Under the pieces are notes generated by a model that had not been told where the DNA came from, did not search any database, and worked only from the letters and a program-made list of their open reading frames with translations. From Bacteroidota bacterium (GTDB lineage: Bacteria; Bacteroidota; Bacteroidia; Flavobacteriales; Flavobacteriaceae), in assembly GCA_022560715.1 (NCBI GenBank), contig JADFSQ010000101.1, forward strand, positions 1-7,178: a stretch of DNA of 7,178 bases, written 5' to 3'. This document shows positions 6,469 to 7,178 of this stretch, piece after piece (the first letter of the stretch is position 1; the number at the start of each line of letters is the position of its first letter). Position numbers and translations under genes: made by a program.

Positions 6469-7178
6469 ATGCAATTTGAATTATATCCACTCAAGTTTCA
6501 ACCCATTTTAAAAGAAAAAATTTGGGGAGGACAAAAATTAAAAACACTTCTCAATAAACAAAACGATTTGCCAAATATTGGTGAAAGTTGGGAAATTAGC
6601 GATGTGGATGGTGATACTTCAATAGTTATTAATGGTGAATTAAAAGGAAAAACTTTAAAAGAACTTTTAGAACTGTTTAAAGGCGATTTAATTGGAGAGA
6701 AAAATTACAAAATCTTCGGAAATAAATTTCCGTTACTAATTAAGTTTATAGATGCCAAAGAAGACTTATCAATCCAGTTACATCCTAACGATGAATTGGC
6801 AGCAAAACGACACAACTCTTTTGGGAAAACCGAAATGTGGTATGTCATGCAAGCAGATGTAGGCTCAAATTTAATTATAGGTTTTAATAAAAGAATAACT
6901 CCAGAAACGTATCTAAATTATCTTGAAGAAAAAACACTTCCTAAAATTTTAAATTTTGATAAAGTAAAAGAAGGCGACTCTTATTTTATTGAAGTTGGTC
7001 GTGTTCATGCTATTGGCGCAGGAGTAGTGCTTGCTGAAATTCAACAAACCAGCGATATTACCTATCGCGTTTACGATTGGGATAGAGTAGATGATGAAGG
7101 AAACTCAAGAGACTTACATATCGATTTAGCTATTGATGCCATTGATATTAATATGAAATACGATTTTATGATTTCCTA
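6469..7178 (+). CDS. manA: mannose-6-phosphate isomerase, class I (3' partial)
   Basis: This zinc enzyme interconverts mannose 6-phosphate and fructose 6-phosphate, feeding GDP-mannose synthesis or mannose use. The first 236 residues are visible before the window ends; the family (Bacillus-type ManA) is usually about 315-330 residues, so about the last quarter is missing. The start MQFELYPLKFQPILKEKIWG fits the family N-terminus. Likely zinc ligands are Gln103 and His105 (SIQLHPND), Glu122 (GKTEMWYV) and His180 (GRVHAIGAG). The substrate-binding arginine is likely Arg200 in ITYRVYDWDR. The ORF has no internal stop. It follows the queD-family gene by 53 bases that contain a palindrome, with no recognisable promoter, so it probably reads from the idi transcript, though the hairpin could lower its expression. 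It has no Shine-Dalgarno sequence. Confidence 0.96.
   Translation, partial: MQFELYPLKFQPILKEKIWGGQKLKTLLNKQNDLPNIGESWEISDVDGDTSIVINGELKGKTLKELLELFKGDLIGEKNYKIFGNKFPLLIKFIDAKEDLSIQLHPNDELAAKRHNSFGKTEMWYVMQADVGSNLIIGFNKRITPETYLNYLEEKTLPKILNFDKVKEGDSYFIEVGRVHAIGAGVVLAEIQQTSDITYRVYDWDRVDDEGNSRDLHIDLAIDAIDINMKYDFMIS

Noticed and set aside
1..7178. Search for a mobile element, CRISPR array, defence, toxin-antitoxin or other new multi-gene system
   Set aside because: All genes are recognisable housekeeping or small conserved proteins with uniform AT-rich composition; no transposase, integrase, regular direct repeats, tRNA-like sequence or attachment site was seen.

Overview
This AT-rich window looks like core chromosome of a Bacteroidota bacterium, most likely a marine-type member of the Flavobacteriaceae. 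The support is: low GC with A/T-ending codons; a beta' subunit with a large trigger-loop insertion; a DUF3467 gene directly after rpoC, an arrangement I associate with this phylum; promoters of the Bacteroidetes form (TTTG ... TAnnTTTG) in place of -35/-10 boxes; and little or no Shine-Dalgarno signal before most starts. I cannot name a genus.

Layout. Bases 1-2919 hold the C-terminal two thirds of rpoC, cut at its 5' end and starting just before the catalytic NADFDGD motif. It is followed on the same strand by a small DUF3467 gene (3004-3321) and a good intrinsic terminator (3328-3359), so these two genes probably end one transcription unit. On the minus strand, converging on that terminator, lie a small YjdI-like [4Fe-4S] protein gene (3369-3602) and, upstream of it, prfC for peptide chain release factor 3 (3766-5355). 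Each has its own Bacteroidetes-type promoter signal. The 163-base gap between them holds the first of these promoters, flanked by a short inverted repeat. The 126-base gap after prfC is divergent. From there idi (IPP isomerase, 5482-6021), a 6-pyruvoyl/6-carboxy-tetrahydropterin synthase gene (6005-6415, overlapping idi by 17 bases) and manA (mannose-6-phosphate isomerase, 6469 to the window end, cut at its 3' end) run on the plus strand as a probable operon. A 27-base near-perfect palindrome sits between the last two.

How the genes relate. The window is mostly housekeeping: transcription (rpoC, possibly DUF3467), translation termination (prfC), isoprenoid supply (idi), pterin or queuosine precursor synthesis, and mannose/fructose phosphate interconversion. 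I see no CRISPR array, tRNA, rRNA, insertion sequence, phage gene or defence island, and no sign of a new multi-gene system. The items most worth a second look are the uncharacterised DUF3467 protein tied to rpoC, the animal-PTPS-like active-site spacing of the pterin enzyme, the inverted repeat around the ferredoxin-like promoter, and the intergenic palindrome.
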